Of a stretch of DNA of 64,000 nucleotides, positions 46,064 through 53,908 are shown piece by piece. The position numbers and the translations under genes were made by a program. Numbering within the stretch: the stretch's first letter is position 1; each line of letters begins with the position of its first letter. A model generated the notes under the pieces. That model was not told the DNA's origin and ran no database searches. It worked only from the letters and a program-made list of their open reading frames with translations. The DNA is from CAYRES01 sp964423425 (lineage in GTDB: Bacteria > Actinomycetota > Thermoleophilia > RBG-16-64-13). The DNA lies in assembly GCA_964423425.1 (NCBI GenBank), contig CAYRES010000004.1, positions 124,001 to 188,000 on the forward strand. Direction: 5' to 3'.

Positions 46064-47047
46064 ATGCCCGACTCCGTCTCTCGTTCGACATCGGACCGCC
46101 TGCCGGTCCCTCACACGCGCAAGCCGCCCTGGCTGAAGAAGAAGCTGCCTCGCCCGGGGGCCGTTGGCTCTATGCGCGCCCTTCTGCGCGAGGAGAGGCT
46201 GCACACTGTCTGCGAGAGCGCCTTGTGCCCGAACCTGGGGGAGTGCTTCGCCCGCCACTGCGCCACCTTCATGATCATGGGCGCCGTGTGCACGCGTGAC
46301 TGCAGGTTCTGTGCCGTTGGGGGAGGTGTCCCTGCAGCGCTCGACCCCGAGGAGCCGCGTCACGTGGCCGATGCGGCGGCCAGGCTGAATCTCAGCCACA
46401 TCGTCGTCACCTCAGTGACCAGGGACGACCTCGCCGACGGGGGTGCAGCCCACTTTGCCGCCACCATCCGGGCCGCGAGAGAGGCGGTACCCGGCTCCAG
46501 CGTGGAGGTTCTCATCCCCGACTTCAAGGGAGAGGAGAGCGCACTGCATGTGGTGCTGGCTGAGCAACCCGACGTGGTCAATCACAACGTGGAGACGGTC
46601 CCGAGGCTCTACCGGGAGGTTCGTCCGCAGGCCGACTACGGCCGTTCGCTGGACGTACTCGCCGCCTGTGCCGCTTCTGGATCGTGCGTGACCAAGACCG
46701 GCCTCATGGTGGGGCTCGGGGAGACCCGGACCGAGGTGCGGGAGGTGTTGCGCAACGTCGCGGACAGGGGGGTCGATGTGGTCACCATCGGCCAATACCT
46801 GCAGCCTTCGTCCGCCCACCTGCCGGTGAGGGAATTCGTGTCCCCCGAGGTGTTCTCCGGGTACGCGCAGTGGGGGCAGGAGACGCTGGGGCTGATTGTG
46901 GAGAGCGGTCCCTTCGTGCGGAGCTCTTTCCGTGCCGGGGAGTCTCTCGCGCGAGTGAGGAAGAGACATGGTGAACGCCTTTCTGCCGAAGGAAGCGGGC
47001 GGAAGGCACGTACTGAGGGCCGTGCCCCCGAGACTCAGGGTTCGTGA
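46064..47047 (+). CDS. lipA: Lipoyl synthase
   Basis: LipA is a radical-SAM enzyme that inserts two sulphurs into octanoyl groups on carrier proteins. The 327-residue protein has the auxiliary cluster CESALCPNLGEC, the radical-SAM motif CTRDCRFC, and the C-terminal RSSFRAGES that ligates the auxiliary cluster. ATG 46064 follows lpdA after 58 bases; acsE overlaps its stop. Placement inside a Wood-Ljungdahl operon implies a lipoylated partner, most likely GcvH of a glycine system, encoded elsewhere. Confidence 0.94.
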   Translation: MPDSVSRSTSDRLPVPHTRKPPWLKKKLPRPGAVGSMRALLREERLHTVCESALCPNLGECFARHCATFMIMGAVCTRDCRFCAVGGGVPAALDPEEPRHVADAAARLNLSHIVVTSVTRDDLADGGAAHFAATIRAAREAVPGSSVEVLIPDFKGEESALHVVLAEQPDVVNHNVETVPRLYREVRPQADYGRSLDVLAACAASGSCVTKTGLMVGLGETRTEVREVLRNVADRGVDVVTIGQYLQPSSAHLPVREFVSPEVFSGYAQWGQETLGLIVESGPFVRSSFRAGESLARVRKRHGERLSAEGSGRKARTEGRAPETQGS

Positions 47048-47886
47048 GAGGAGCCGTCTTGCTGGCTATCGCTGAGAACATCAACATCACCAGCCGGGCC
47101 GTGGCGCAGGCGCTCGACGCGCGGGACGTCGCCTTCATCGCCGGGTTGGCCCGACGCTGCGAAGAGGCGGGTGCCGACGCTTTGGAGATCAACGTGGGAT
47201 CGGCCCGCAAGAATGGGCCCGAGATCATGAGGTTCGCCGTCGATGCGGTGGCCGAGGCCTCGCGGCTTCAGCTGTGTCTCGACACCACCAACCCCGCCGC
47301 CATGGAGGCCGGTATCGTACGGTGTCTCGAGCTCGGTTTGCCCCGGCCCATTGTGAATTCTTTTTCCGCCCAGCCAGACAAGATCAGCTCGATTCTCCCT
47401 TTAGCTTCCACGTATGAGTGTGAAATAATTGGGCTCGTGATGGGGCAGGCCGTTCCCCTCGATACCGAGGAGAGGCTTGCCACAGCGTACGAGCTCGTGA
47501 TGGCAGCCAACGAGCTCGGTATCCCAAATGAGAGGATATTCATAGATCCTATTGTCTTGCCAGTGGGGCTCGATGTGGGCCAGCAGCACGCGGTAGCCGT
47601 GCAGGAGGCCATACGTTCGGTGGGCGAGATGTTCGACCCACCGGTGAAGACCACCTGCGGTCTCTCCAACGTCTCAAACGGTGCCCCGCGGGAAGTGCGG
47701 TCGGCCCTGAACAACGTGTTTCTTGCGATGCTGAGTGCTCAAGGCATCAGCTCTGCGATAGTCGATGTACTCGATCCGGCGCTCATGCGAACGGTGAGGC
47801 TTGCGAGAGCCTTCCGCAATGAGAGTCTCTATTCGGTGTCAGACGCAGAACTCGGTCACCCCCCCAATCCGGAGGTCCGCACATGA
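47044..47886 (+). CDS. acsE: Methyl-THF:corrinoid/Fe-S protein methyltransferase
   Basis: AcsE moves the methyl group from methyl-THF to the cobalt of the corrinoid protein. The 280-residue TIM barrel starts AIAENINITSRAVAQAL and has ALEINVGSARK, LCLDTTNPAAME, FSAQPDKISSILPLA, FIDPIVLPVGLDVGQQ and TTCGLSNVSNGAP with the folate-binding Asn and Asp residues. GTG 47044 overlaps the lipA stop, and nuoE-like overlaps its own. A stretch around 47390-47560 is noticeably richer in A and T than the surrounding genes. Confidence 0.95.
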   Translation: MRGAVLLAIAENINITSRAVAQALDARDVAFIAGLARRCEEAGADALEINVGSARKNGPEIMRFAVDAVAEASRLQLCLDTTNPAAMEAGIVRCLELGLPRPIVNSFSAQPDKISSILPLASTYECEIIGLVMGQAVPLDTEERLATAYELVMAANELGIPNERIFIDPIVLPVGLDVGQQHAVAVQEAIRSVGEMFDPPVKTTCGLSNVSNGAPREVRSALNNVFLAMLSAQGISSAIVDVLDPALMRTVRLARAFRNESLYSVSDAELGHPPNPEVRT

Positions 47887-48452
47887 CGAACGGCCAACAG
47901 CCGGGTGGCGCCACCGCGGAGGCTTTTGACTACGCCCCCGTTGAGGAGCTGCTTGATAAGTACCGCGGTACGAAAGGCGCGCTTATTCCGCTCTTGCAGG
48001 GAACGCAGGCCGCTTACGGATTCCTGCCGAAAGAAGCCATGGTGAAGATCTCCGAGGATATCGGCGAGCCTCTGGCCAGTGTTTATGGAGTGGCGACGTT
48101 CTATGCTCAATTCCGCCTCATACCGCGGGCGAAGAACGTGGTGCGTGTGTGCCACGGCACCGCCTGTCACGTGTCGGGTGCTCCGCTGGTGAGCCTCGAG
48201 GTGGAGCGGCATCTGGGTATCGGTGACGGAGAGAACACTGAAGACATGATGTTCACGCTCGAGGCTGTTGCCTGCTTGGGCGCGTGCGGCATGGCGCCCG
48301 TCATGATGATCAATGACCGCACCTACGGCAAGCTCTCCCCCGACAAGGCGGTGAAGGCCATCGTGGACTTCCGGAAGGCCGAGAGTAACGGCGGTGGCGA
48401 GGCTGAAGCCGCGGTACCCGCGGCCGAGGCCGAGGGTGGGGAGGAGGCTTAG
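47883..48452 (+). CDS. NuoE/HydC-like [2Fe-2S] subunit
   Basis: This is the small thioredoxin-like subunit of NADH-oxidising modules (NuoE of complex I, HydC of bifurcating hydrogenases, or FDH gamma). The 189-residue protein has the [2Fe-2S] ligands C-x4-C (CHGTAC) and C-x3-C (CLGAC), and YGVATFYAQFRLIP. A Glu/Ala-rich tail of about 25 residues is extra. ATG 47883 overlaps the acsE stop. It forms a three-gene set with the next two genes, transcribed as the end of the Wood-Ljungdahl operon. Confidence 0.93.
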   Translation: MTNGQQPGGATAEAFDYAPVEELLDKYRGTKGALIPLLQGTQAAYGFLPKEAMVKISEDIGEPLASVYGVATFYAQFRLIPRAKNVVRVCHGTACHVSGAPLVSLEVERHLGIGDGENTEDMMFTLEAVACLGACGMAPVMMINDRTYGKLSPDKAVKAIVDFRKAESNGGGEAEAAVPAAEAEGGEEA

Positions 48453-50342
48453 ATGGCGAACACGACTGCTCTCAAAAAGCCTGAGCCCCGGCATCCCCGG
48501 TTGGGTGTGCCGAAAGTCGAGATAGGCATCTGCATGGGTACGGGTGGTATTGCCGCCGGGGCGGAAGACGTACTCACCGCCTTCGAGGAGGGTCTGGCCA
48601 AGACCGAGGTGTACGGCATCATCAAGCCCAGGGAGTGCGCCTGCGATGAGGGCACCGGGTCGAGCATCACCGCCACCGGTTGCCGGGGCATGTGTGCCAT
48701 GGACGTGCTGGTCGACGTCACCACACACACCAACGGGCAGGCTCGGACGGTCACCTACGGCACGGTGACACCCGCGATGGTGGAGAAGATCATCGAGGAG
48801 CACATCGTCGGTGGAGAGCCGGTCCACAAGTGGATCGTGCTATCGGCCGAAGAACCCACATCTCACAACGAGTTCTATGAGCATCAGGAGCGCTTGGTTC
48901 TGCGCCACTGTGGGCACGTGGATCCCGAGGATATCGACGACTACATTGAGCAAGGGGGCTACCTGGCGCTCCACAGGGTGCTTTCGGGCATGAGCGCCGA
49001 CGAGGTGATAGAAGAAGTGCTCGCTTCCGGCCTGCGCGGCCGGGGGGGCGCCGGCTTCCCCACCGGGCTGAAGTGGCGCTTCGCGCGTAACGCAGAGTCC
49101 CCTGATGGCCAGAAGTACTTCATCTGCAACGGTGACGAAGGCGACCCGGGCGCGTTCATGGACAGGTCGGTTCTCGAGGGCGATCCACATGCCGTGTTCG
49201 AAGGCATGGCCATCGGTGGCTACGCGATCGGCGCGAGCGAAGGCTATATCTACGTGCGCGCCGAGTACCCCCTCGCGATCAAGCGTTTGAAGATTGCGCT
49301 CGAGCAGGCGCACGAGCGTGGGGTCATGGGCGACAACATCATGGGCTCCGACTTCTCCTTCCATATCAAGATCAAGGAAGGGGCAGGAGCCTTCGTCTGC
49401 GGCGAGGAGACGGCCCTCATGGGGTCCATTGAGGGGCGTCGGGGCATGCCCAACCTGCGCCCGCCTTATCCGGCGGAGTCCGGGCTCTGGAAGCGGCCCA
49501 CCAACATCAACAATGTGGAGAGCCTCGCCTGTATCCCCTGGATCATAAGCAACGGCGCCGACGCCTTCGCGGCCCGAGGTTACGAGAAGTCAAAGGGTAC
49601 GAAGGTCTTCGCCCTCACGGGTAAGATCAACCGCTCGGGCCTGGCTGAAGTCCCCATGGGTCTCACTCTGCGTGATGTCATTTACAATATCGGCGGGGGC
49701 ATCAAGAAGGGTAAGGCGTTCAAGGCCGTGCAGATGGGCGGCCCGTCGGGTGGTTGTTTGCCGGAGAGAATGCTCGACACTCACGTTGACTACGAGGAAC
49801 TCGACGCCACAGGTGTCATCGTCGGCTCGGGCGGCATGGTTGTCATGGACGAGGACAACTGTATCGTCGACACGGCACGGTACTTCTTGGAGTTCACCCA
49901 GGCAGAGAGTTGTGGCAAGTGTGTCCCCTGCCGGGTGGGCACCAAGCGTATGTTGGAGCTGCTCGGGCGCATCTGCGAAGGCAAGGGCCAGGTCGGCGAC
50001 ATTGAGCTCCTCCTGGAGTTGTCAGAGAACATCAAAGATGGCTCTCTGTGTGCCCTGGGCGGCACCGCACCCAACCCGGTGCTGACCGCGATCAAGTACT
50101 TCCGGGAGGAGTTCGAGGAGCACATCTACGAGCACAAGTGTCGCGCCGGCGCCTGTGCCGCTCTCGTCACCTACTACATCGACGCCGAAGCCTGTACGGG
50201 CTGTCGAGCCTGCTCGCGCGCCTGTCCGGTACAGGCCATCACCGGAGAGAAGAAGCAGACGCATTCCATCGACTCGGAGGTCTGCATTCGGTGCGGTGCC
50301 TGCTATGAGAAGTGTAGGTTCAACGCTGTGAGGAGGAAGTGA
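48453..50342 (+). CDS. NuoF/HydB-like NADH-binding flavoprotein subunit
   Basis: This subunit holds FMN and the NAD(H) site. The 629-residue order matches HydB of the Thermotoga bifurcating hydrogenase: N-terminal thioredoxin-like domain, NADH/FMN core (GLRGRGGAGFPTGLKW, CNGDEGDPGAFMDR, EGAGAFVCGEETAL), the N3-type cluster ESCGKCVPCRVGT, a CRAGAC motif and two C-terminal [4Fe-4S] motifs (CTGCRACSRAC, CIRCGACYEKC). In the N-terminal domain the usual second Cys is Gly (CMGTGG versus CVGTGC), while TGCRGMC remains; the extra Cys pair CAC near residue 62 might compensate. It starts directly after the stop of the preceding gene. Confidence 0.93.
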   Translation: MANTTALKKPEPRHPRLGVPKVEIGICMGTGGIAAGAEDVLTAFEEGLAKTEVYGIIKPRECACDEGTGSSITATGCRGMCAMDVLVDVTTHTNGQARTVTYGTVTPAMVEKIIEEHIVGGEPVHKWIVLSAEEPTSHNEFYEHQERLVLRHCGHVDPEDIDDYIEQGGYLALHRVLSGMSADEVIEEVLASGLRGRGGAGFPTGLKWRFARNAESPDGQKYFICNGDEGDPGAFMDRSVLEGDPHAVFEGMAIGGYAIGASEGYIYVRAEYPLAIKRLKIALEQAHERGVMGDNIMGSDFSFHIKIKEGAGAFVCGEETALMGSIEGRRGMPNLRPPYPAESGLWKRPTNINNVESLACIPWIISNGADAFAARGYEKSKGTKVFALTGKINRSGLAEVPMGLTLRDVIYNIGGGIKKGKAFKAVQMGGPSGGCLPERMLDTHVDYEELDATGVIVGSGGMVVMDEDNCIVDTARYFLEFTQAESCGKCVPCRVGTKRMLELLGRICEGKGQVGDIELLLELSENIKDGSLCALGGTAPNPVLTAIKYFREEFEEHIYEHKCRAGACAALVTYYIDAEACTGCRACSRACPVQAITGEKKQTHSIDSEVCIRCGACYEKCRFNAVRRK

Positions 50343-53056
50343 TGGCGGCCGTTCCTGAGACCGAGGAGAAGACCCTCACTCTGACCATCAATGGTCAGGA
50401 AGTTACGGCCTCTCCCGGCCAGACGGTGCTCGAAGCGGCGAGGAGTGTGGGTGTGGAGATCCCCACGCTGTGCCACGATCCGCGCCTCGAGCCGTACGGC
50501 GCCTGCCGCCTCTGCCTGGTGGAGATCGAGGGAGCCAGGGCGCCCATGCCCGCCTGCGCCGCGAAAGTCAATGACGGTATGGTGATACACACCAACACCG
50601 ACAAGGTGCGCAAGCTCCGCAAGTTCGTGATCGAACTGCTGCTGAGCTACCACCCACTCGATTGCCCGGTGTGCGAAGCGGCCGGAGACTGCCGGCTGCA
50701 GGATTACGCATACGAATACGGCGTGAGCGAGTCACCTTGGGGCTGGCACCCCTTGGACTTCCCTACACGCGACGACCACCCCAACGTGGCTCGCAACCCC
50801 AATCGGTGCATCCTCTGCGGTCGCTGTGTGCGCATCTGCCGTGAGGTGATGGGCATCGGCTGTTGGGGTTTCAGCAATCGCGGATACGATACCATCATCG
50901 ATACGCCCTACAACATGAGGCTCGAAGAGGTCGACTGCGTGTCGTGCGGGCAGTGCATCAGCACCTGTCCGGTCGGTGCCCTGAACATGAAGCGCAGCCG
51001 GCACGAGGCCCGTCACTGGCAGGTCAACAAGACGGTCACCACTTGCGGGTACTGCGCAGTGGGGTGCGAGCAACTCATGAGCACCTTCCGAGGTCGGCTC
51101 GTACGCGTGAGCGGGAAGATCGGCGAAGGCGTGAACAACGGCAACCTGTGCGTGAAGGGCCGTTTCGGGATGGACTACGTCAACTCCACTGAGCGCCTCA
51201 CTGTGCCTTTGGTGCGCAATGAAGCCGGTGAGCTGGCTCCGGCCTCGTGGGACGCGGCGCTCGCGAGGGCGGCCGAGGGTCTGGCGGCAGCCAAGAAGAG
51301 TGGTGGCAAGAGCATCGCCGTGCTCGCGTCAGCCCGCTGCACCAATGAGGAGAACTACCTGCTACAGAAGATGGCGCGGACGGTTCTAGGTACCCCGCAC
51401 ATCGACAGCGGCGCCCGCTTGGGTCAGGCTGCTGCCGTGGCCGGTCTGAGGTCCACGCTCGGCTACGGGGCCATGTCGAACTCCATAGCCGACATCGCAC
51501 AGTCCGACGTGATCTTCGTCATCGGCGCCAATGTGACCGAGGACCACCCCGTTCTCGGGCTCCAGGTGATACGGGCGCTTCGAGGCGGAGCCCGTGTGAT
51601 CGTGGCCGAGCCTCGTCGCACCGACATCGCCAAGAGGGCAACGGCGCATCTCGCCCTCAATCCCGGTACCGACGCGGCCTTGCTCAGCGGCATGATGCGC
51701 CACATCCTCGACTCAGGTCTGGAGAACAAGGCCTTCATCGCTGAGCACACGGACGGTCTCGAAGCCCTGCGCGAGTCGCTGAGCGGCCTTACTGTGGAAG
51801 CGGCAGCGGAGGCCTGCGGCATTCCGGCCGCCGACATCCGCGACGCGGCCGAGGTGTATGCCGGCGCCGCCTCCGCGAGCATTCTCTTCGCTGCGGGCGT
51901 CACGCAGCAGGAGCAAGGCTTCACCAACGTGCAGGCACTGGCCGACCTCGCCCTCCTCACCGGCAATCTGGGCCGGCCCGGCACGGGAGTGAATGCTTTG
52001 TCCGGGCAGGCAAACGCGCAGGGAGCCTGTGACATGGGGGCGCTCCCCGATCTCCTTCCGGGCTATCGAGCCCTCGATGATGCCGAGGCCGTCAAGCAGG
52101 TGGAGAGTGTCTGGGGTTCCCGCATCGCGGACAAGAATCCGGGTAAGACGGTGACGGAAGTCCTCGATGCCATAGAGGCAGATGAGATCAAAGCCATGTA
52201 TGTGGTAGGAGAGAACCCTGTTCTCTCTGATGCGGGTCAAGAAAGGGTGCGGGCGGCCTTGAAGAAGCTCGGATTCCTCGTGGTCCAGGAACTCTTCCTC
52301 TCCGAAACCGGTGAGTTGGCTGATGTGGTGCTACCCGCGGCATCCATCGTGGAGCGAGAAGGCACCTTCACCAATACCGAGCGGCGCGTGCAACGGGTAC
52401 GCCGGGCGCTCGACCCGGTTGCAGACAGCATGCCTGACTGGCAGATCATTCAGATGCTCGCGCGCAGGCTGGGCGCATCGTGGGAGTACCCTTCGCCGCA
52501 GGAAGTATTTGCTGAGATAGCCAGGGCTGTGCCCCAATATGCCGGCATGAGCTACGAGAGGCTGGAAGAGGGTGGCCTGCAGTGGCCGTGTGAGTCGGCC
52601 GATGATGAAGGCACCGCTGTGCTCTACGCCGACGGCTTCCCCGAGGGCAAGGCGTCGTTTGCGCCGGTGAACTACGTCCCTCCCTCTTTGCAGACCGACA
52701 CGGCCTACCCCATCATGCTGCTTACAGGCTGCGAACGCGTACACTGCAGCACGGGCACCCGTTCGAGTCGTGCCCCCGGGCTCACGGGTCTCATCAACAG
52801 GGGTCGTCTCGAAGTGAATCCCAACGACGCGGAGCCCTTGGGCCTTGCTTCAGGGAGCATGGCACGTGTGACGAGCGAAGTTGGGACCATCGGCGCGGAG
52901 GTGTGGGTCACTCCGCAGGTGCCGCCGGGTGTTGCCTTTCTTCCCATTCACTTTGTTGACGCGGCGGCAAACACCCTGCTGCCCGCACGAGCCGATGCGG
53001 TGGTGAAGACTCCAGCGCTGAAGGCGGTACCGGTGAGGATAGAAGTCGCGGGGTAG
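50342..53056 (+). CDS. FdhA/NuoG-like subunit lacking formate dehydrogenase catalytic residues
   Basis: This 904-residue protein looks like the large subunit of NAD-dependent formate dehydrogenase. The N-terminus has a [2Fe-2S] ferredoxin domain (LCHDPRLEPYGACRLC), a His-Cys3 cluster (HPLDCPVCEAAGDC) and two [4Fe-4S] motifs (CILCGRCVRIC, CVSCGQCISTC). The molybdopterin domain follows, with CGYCAVGC and LCVKG. At the active site E. coli FdhF has Sec140-His141, and this protein has Gly361-Gln362 (GGT CAG codons). The Arg333 of VRGQNN is Ser554 (LSGQAN). It probably binds a cofactor or is structural, passing electrons rather than oxidising formate. ATG 50342 overlaps the upstream stop with GAGGAGG before it. 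Confidence 0.9.
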   Translation: MAAVPETEEKTLTLTINGQEVTASPGQTVLEAARSVGVEIPTLCHDPRLEPYGACRLCLVEIEGARAPMPACAAKVNDGMVIHTNTDKVRKLRKFVIELLLSYHPLDCPVCEAAGDCRLQDYAYEYGVSESPWGWHPLDFPTRDDHPNVARNPNRCILCGRCVRICREVMGIGCWGFSNRGYDTIIDTPYNMRLEEVDCVSCGQCISTCPVGALNMKRSRHEARHWQVNKTVTTCGYCAVGCEQLMSTFRGRLVRVSGKIGEGVNNGNLCVKGRFGMDYVNSTERLTVPLVRNEAGELAPASWDAALARAAEGLAAAKKSGGKSIAVLASARCTNEENYLLQKMARTVLGTPHIDSGARLGQAAAVAGLRSTLGYGAMSNSIADIAQSDVIFVIGANVTEDHPVLGLQVIRALRGGARVIVAEPRRTDIAKRATAHLALNPGTDAALLSGMMRHILDSGLENKAFIAEHTDGLEALRESLSGLTVEAAAEACGIPAADIRDAAEVYAGAASASILFAAGVTQQEQGFTNVQALADLALLTGNLGRPGTGVNALSGQANAQGACDMGALPDLLPGYRALDDAEAVKQVESVWGSRIADKNPGKTVTEVLDAIEADEIKAMYVVGENPVLSDAGQERVRAALKKLGFLVVQELFLSETGELADVVLPAASIVEREGTFTNTERRVQRVRRALDPVADSMPDWQIIQMLARRLGASWEYPSPQEVFAEIARAVPQYAGMSYERLEEGGLQWPCESADDEGTAVLYADGFPEGKASFAPVNYVPPSLQTDTAYPIMLLTGCERVHCSTGTRSSRAPGLTGLINRGRLEVNPNDAEPLGLASGSMARVTSEVGTIGAEVWVTPQVPPGVAFLPIHFVDAAANTLLPARADAVVKTPALKAVPVRIEVAG

Positions 53057-53097
53057 ATCCCCGAAGAGAGTCGCCACCCCCGGCGGCGAGCGCGTTT

Positions 53098-53149
53098 CTG
53101 TGAACATCAGAGGGGGGCGGCATATGCCGCCCCCCTCTGATGTTCACAG
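53098..53149. terminator. 52-bp perfect palindrome, bidirectional terminator
   Basis: The 26 bases 53098-53123 are the exact reverse complement of 53124-53149, with no spacer. Both strands can fold into a 24-bp hairpin with a four-base loop. It lies between convergent genes and likely ends transcription from both sides, although no T-tract is present. Confidence 0.75.
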
Positions 53150-53211
53150 ATGCCCATCACGGACCGCGATTGGCCACACACTGTTGAAGGCGCAGTTGCA
53201 GCGCCGGGCTC

Positions 53212-53883
53212 TCAGTGCTGGCTGATGAGATGGAGTTCGAGCGCCTTCATGACCGCTTCGGTGCGGCTCCCCACTTGAAGTTTGCGGTAGATGTTCGATA
53301 TGTGATTCTGGACTGTCTTGGTGGAGATACCGAGCGATAGCGCCAGTTGCTGGGGGGTGGAGGGCGTGGCAAGGCCGGTGAGTATCTCGAGCTCCCGGTC
53401 GGTGAGGTGGAGTTTCTGCTGCTCTATGCTGCGGTGGTCGTAGCCCATGTCTCGGATACCGGCGAGCAGGCGGGGGGTGATGGAGGGATCGATGAACGCT
53501 CCGCCTTCTGCCACAAGCCTGATGGCGCGCAGAAGGTCACGGGGGTCACAATCCTTGAGCGCATAGCCCTCGGCGCCGGCTTTGATGGCGGCGAACAGTG
53601 TGTCGGAGTCGTCGAGGGCGCTGAGGGCAAGCACGCGGGCGGGCGAGCCGCGTTCAGCAAGGAAACTCGTGGCTCGGATGCCGTCTATGGAAGGCATGGA
53701 GATATCCATGAGGACCACGAGGGCGGTGCCCGGAACACCGCTGTAGGCCGCGGCCAAGCTGAGGACCTCCTCGCCGGTGGAGGCCTGGCCGACCACGTGC
53801 ATGTCAGCCTCAGCGGAGAGGAGGCGGCACAGACCTTCGCGGAAGAGAACGTGGTCGTCTGCCACGATGACGTCGATAGGCAT
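53212..53883 (-). CDS. NarL/LuxR-family response regulator
   Basis: This is a 223-residue two-component regulator. The receiver domain (residues about 3-125) has the acidic pair in VIVADDH and the phosphoacceptor Asp in LVVLMDISMPSIDG. The LuxR-type helix-turn-helix follows (LTDRELEILTGLA...TPQQLALSLGISTKTVQNHISNIYRKL in parts). Start MPIDVIV at 53883 is chosen over a 356-residue frame that only reads through the upstream gene. It lies 25 bases after the hybrid kinase on the same strand, its likely partner. Its targets are unknown. Confidence 0.93.
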   Translation of the reverse strand: MPIDVIVADDHVLFREGLCRLLSAEADMHVVGQASTGEEVLSLAAAYSGVPGTALVVLMDISMPSIDGIRATSFLAERGSPARVLALSALDDSDTLFAAIKAGAEGYALKDCDPRDLLRAIRLVAEGGAFIDPSITPRLLAGIRDMGYDHRSIEQQKLHLTDRELEILTGLATPSTPQQLALSLGISTKTVQNHISNIYRKLQVGSRTEAVMKALELHLISQH

Positions 53884-53908
53884 AGCGGCCCCTGTCAATT
53901 GGATCGTA

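Noticed and set aside
51413..51430. In-frame TGA (selenocysteine) at the FdhA-like active site
   Set aside because: The codons read TTG GGT CAG; there is no TGA and no SECIS-like hairpin directly after it.
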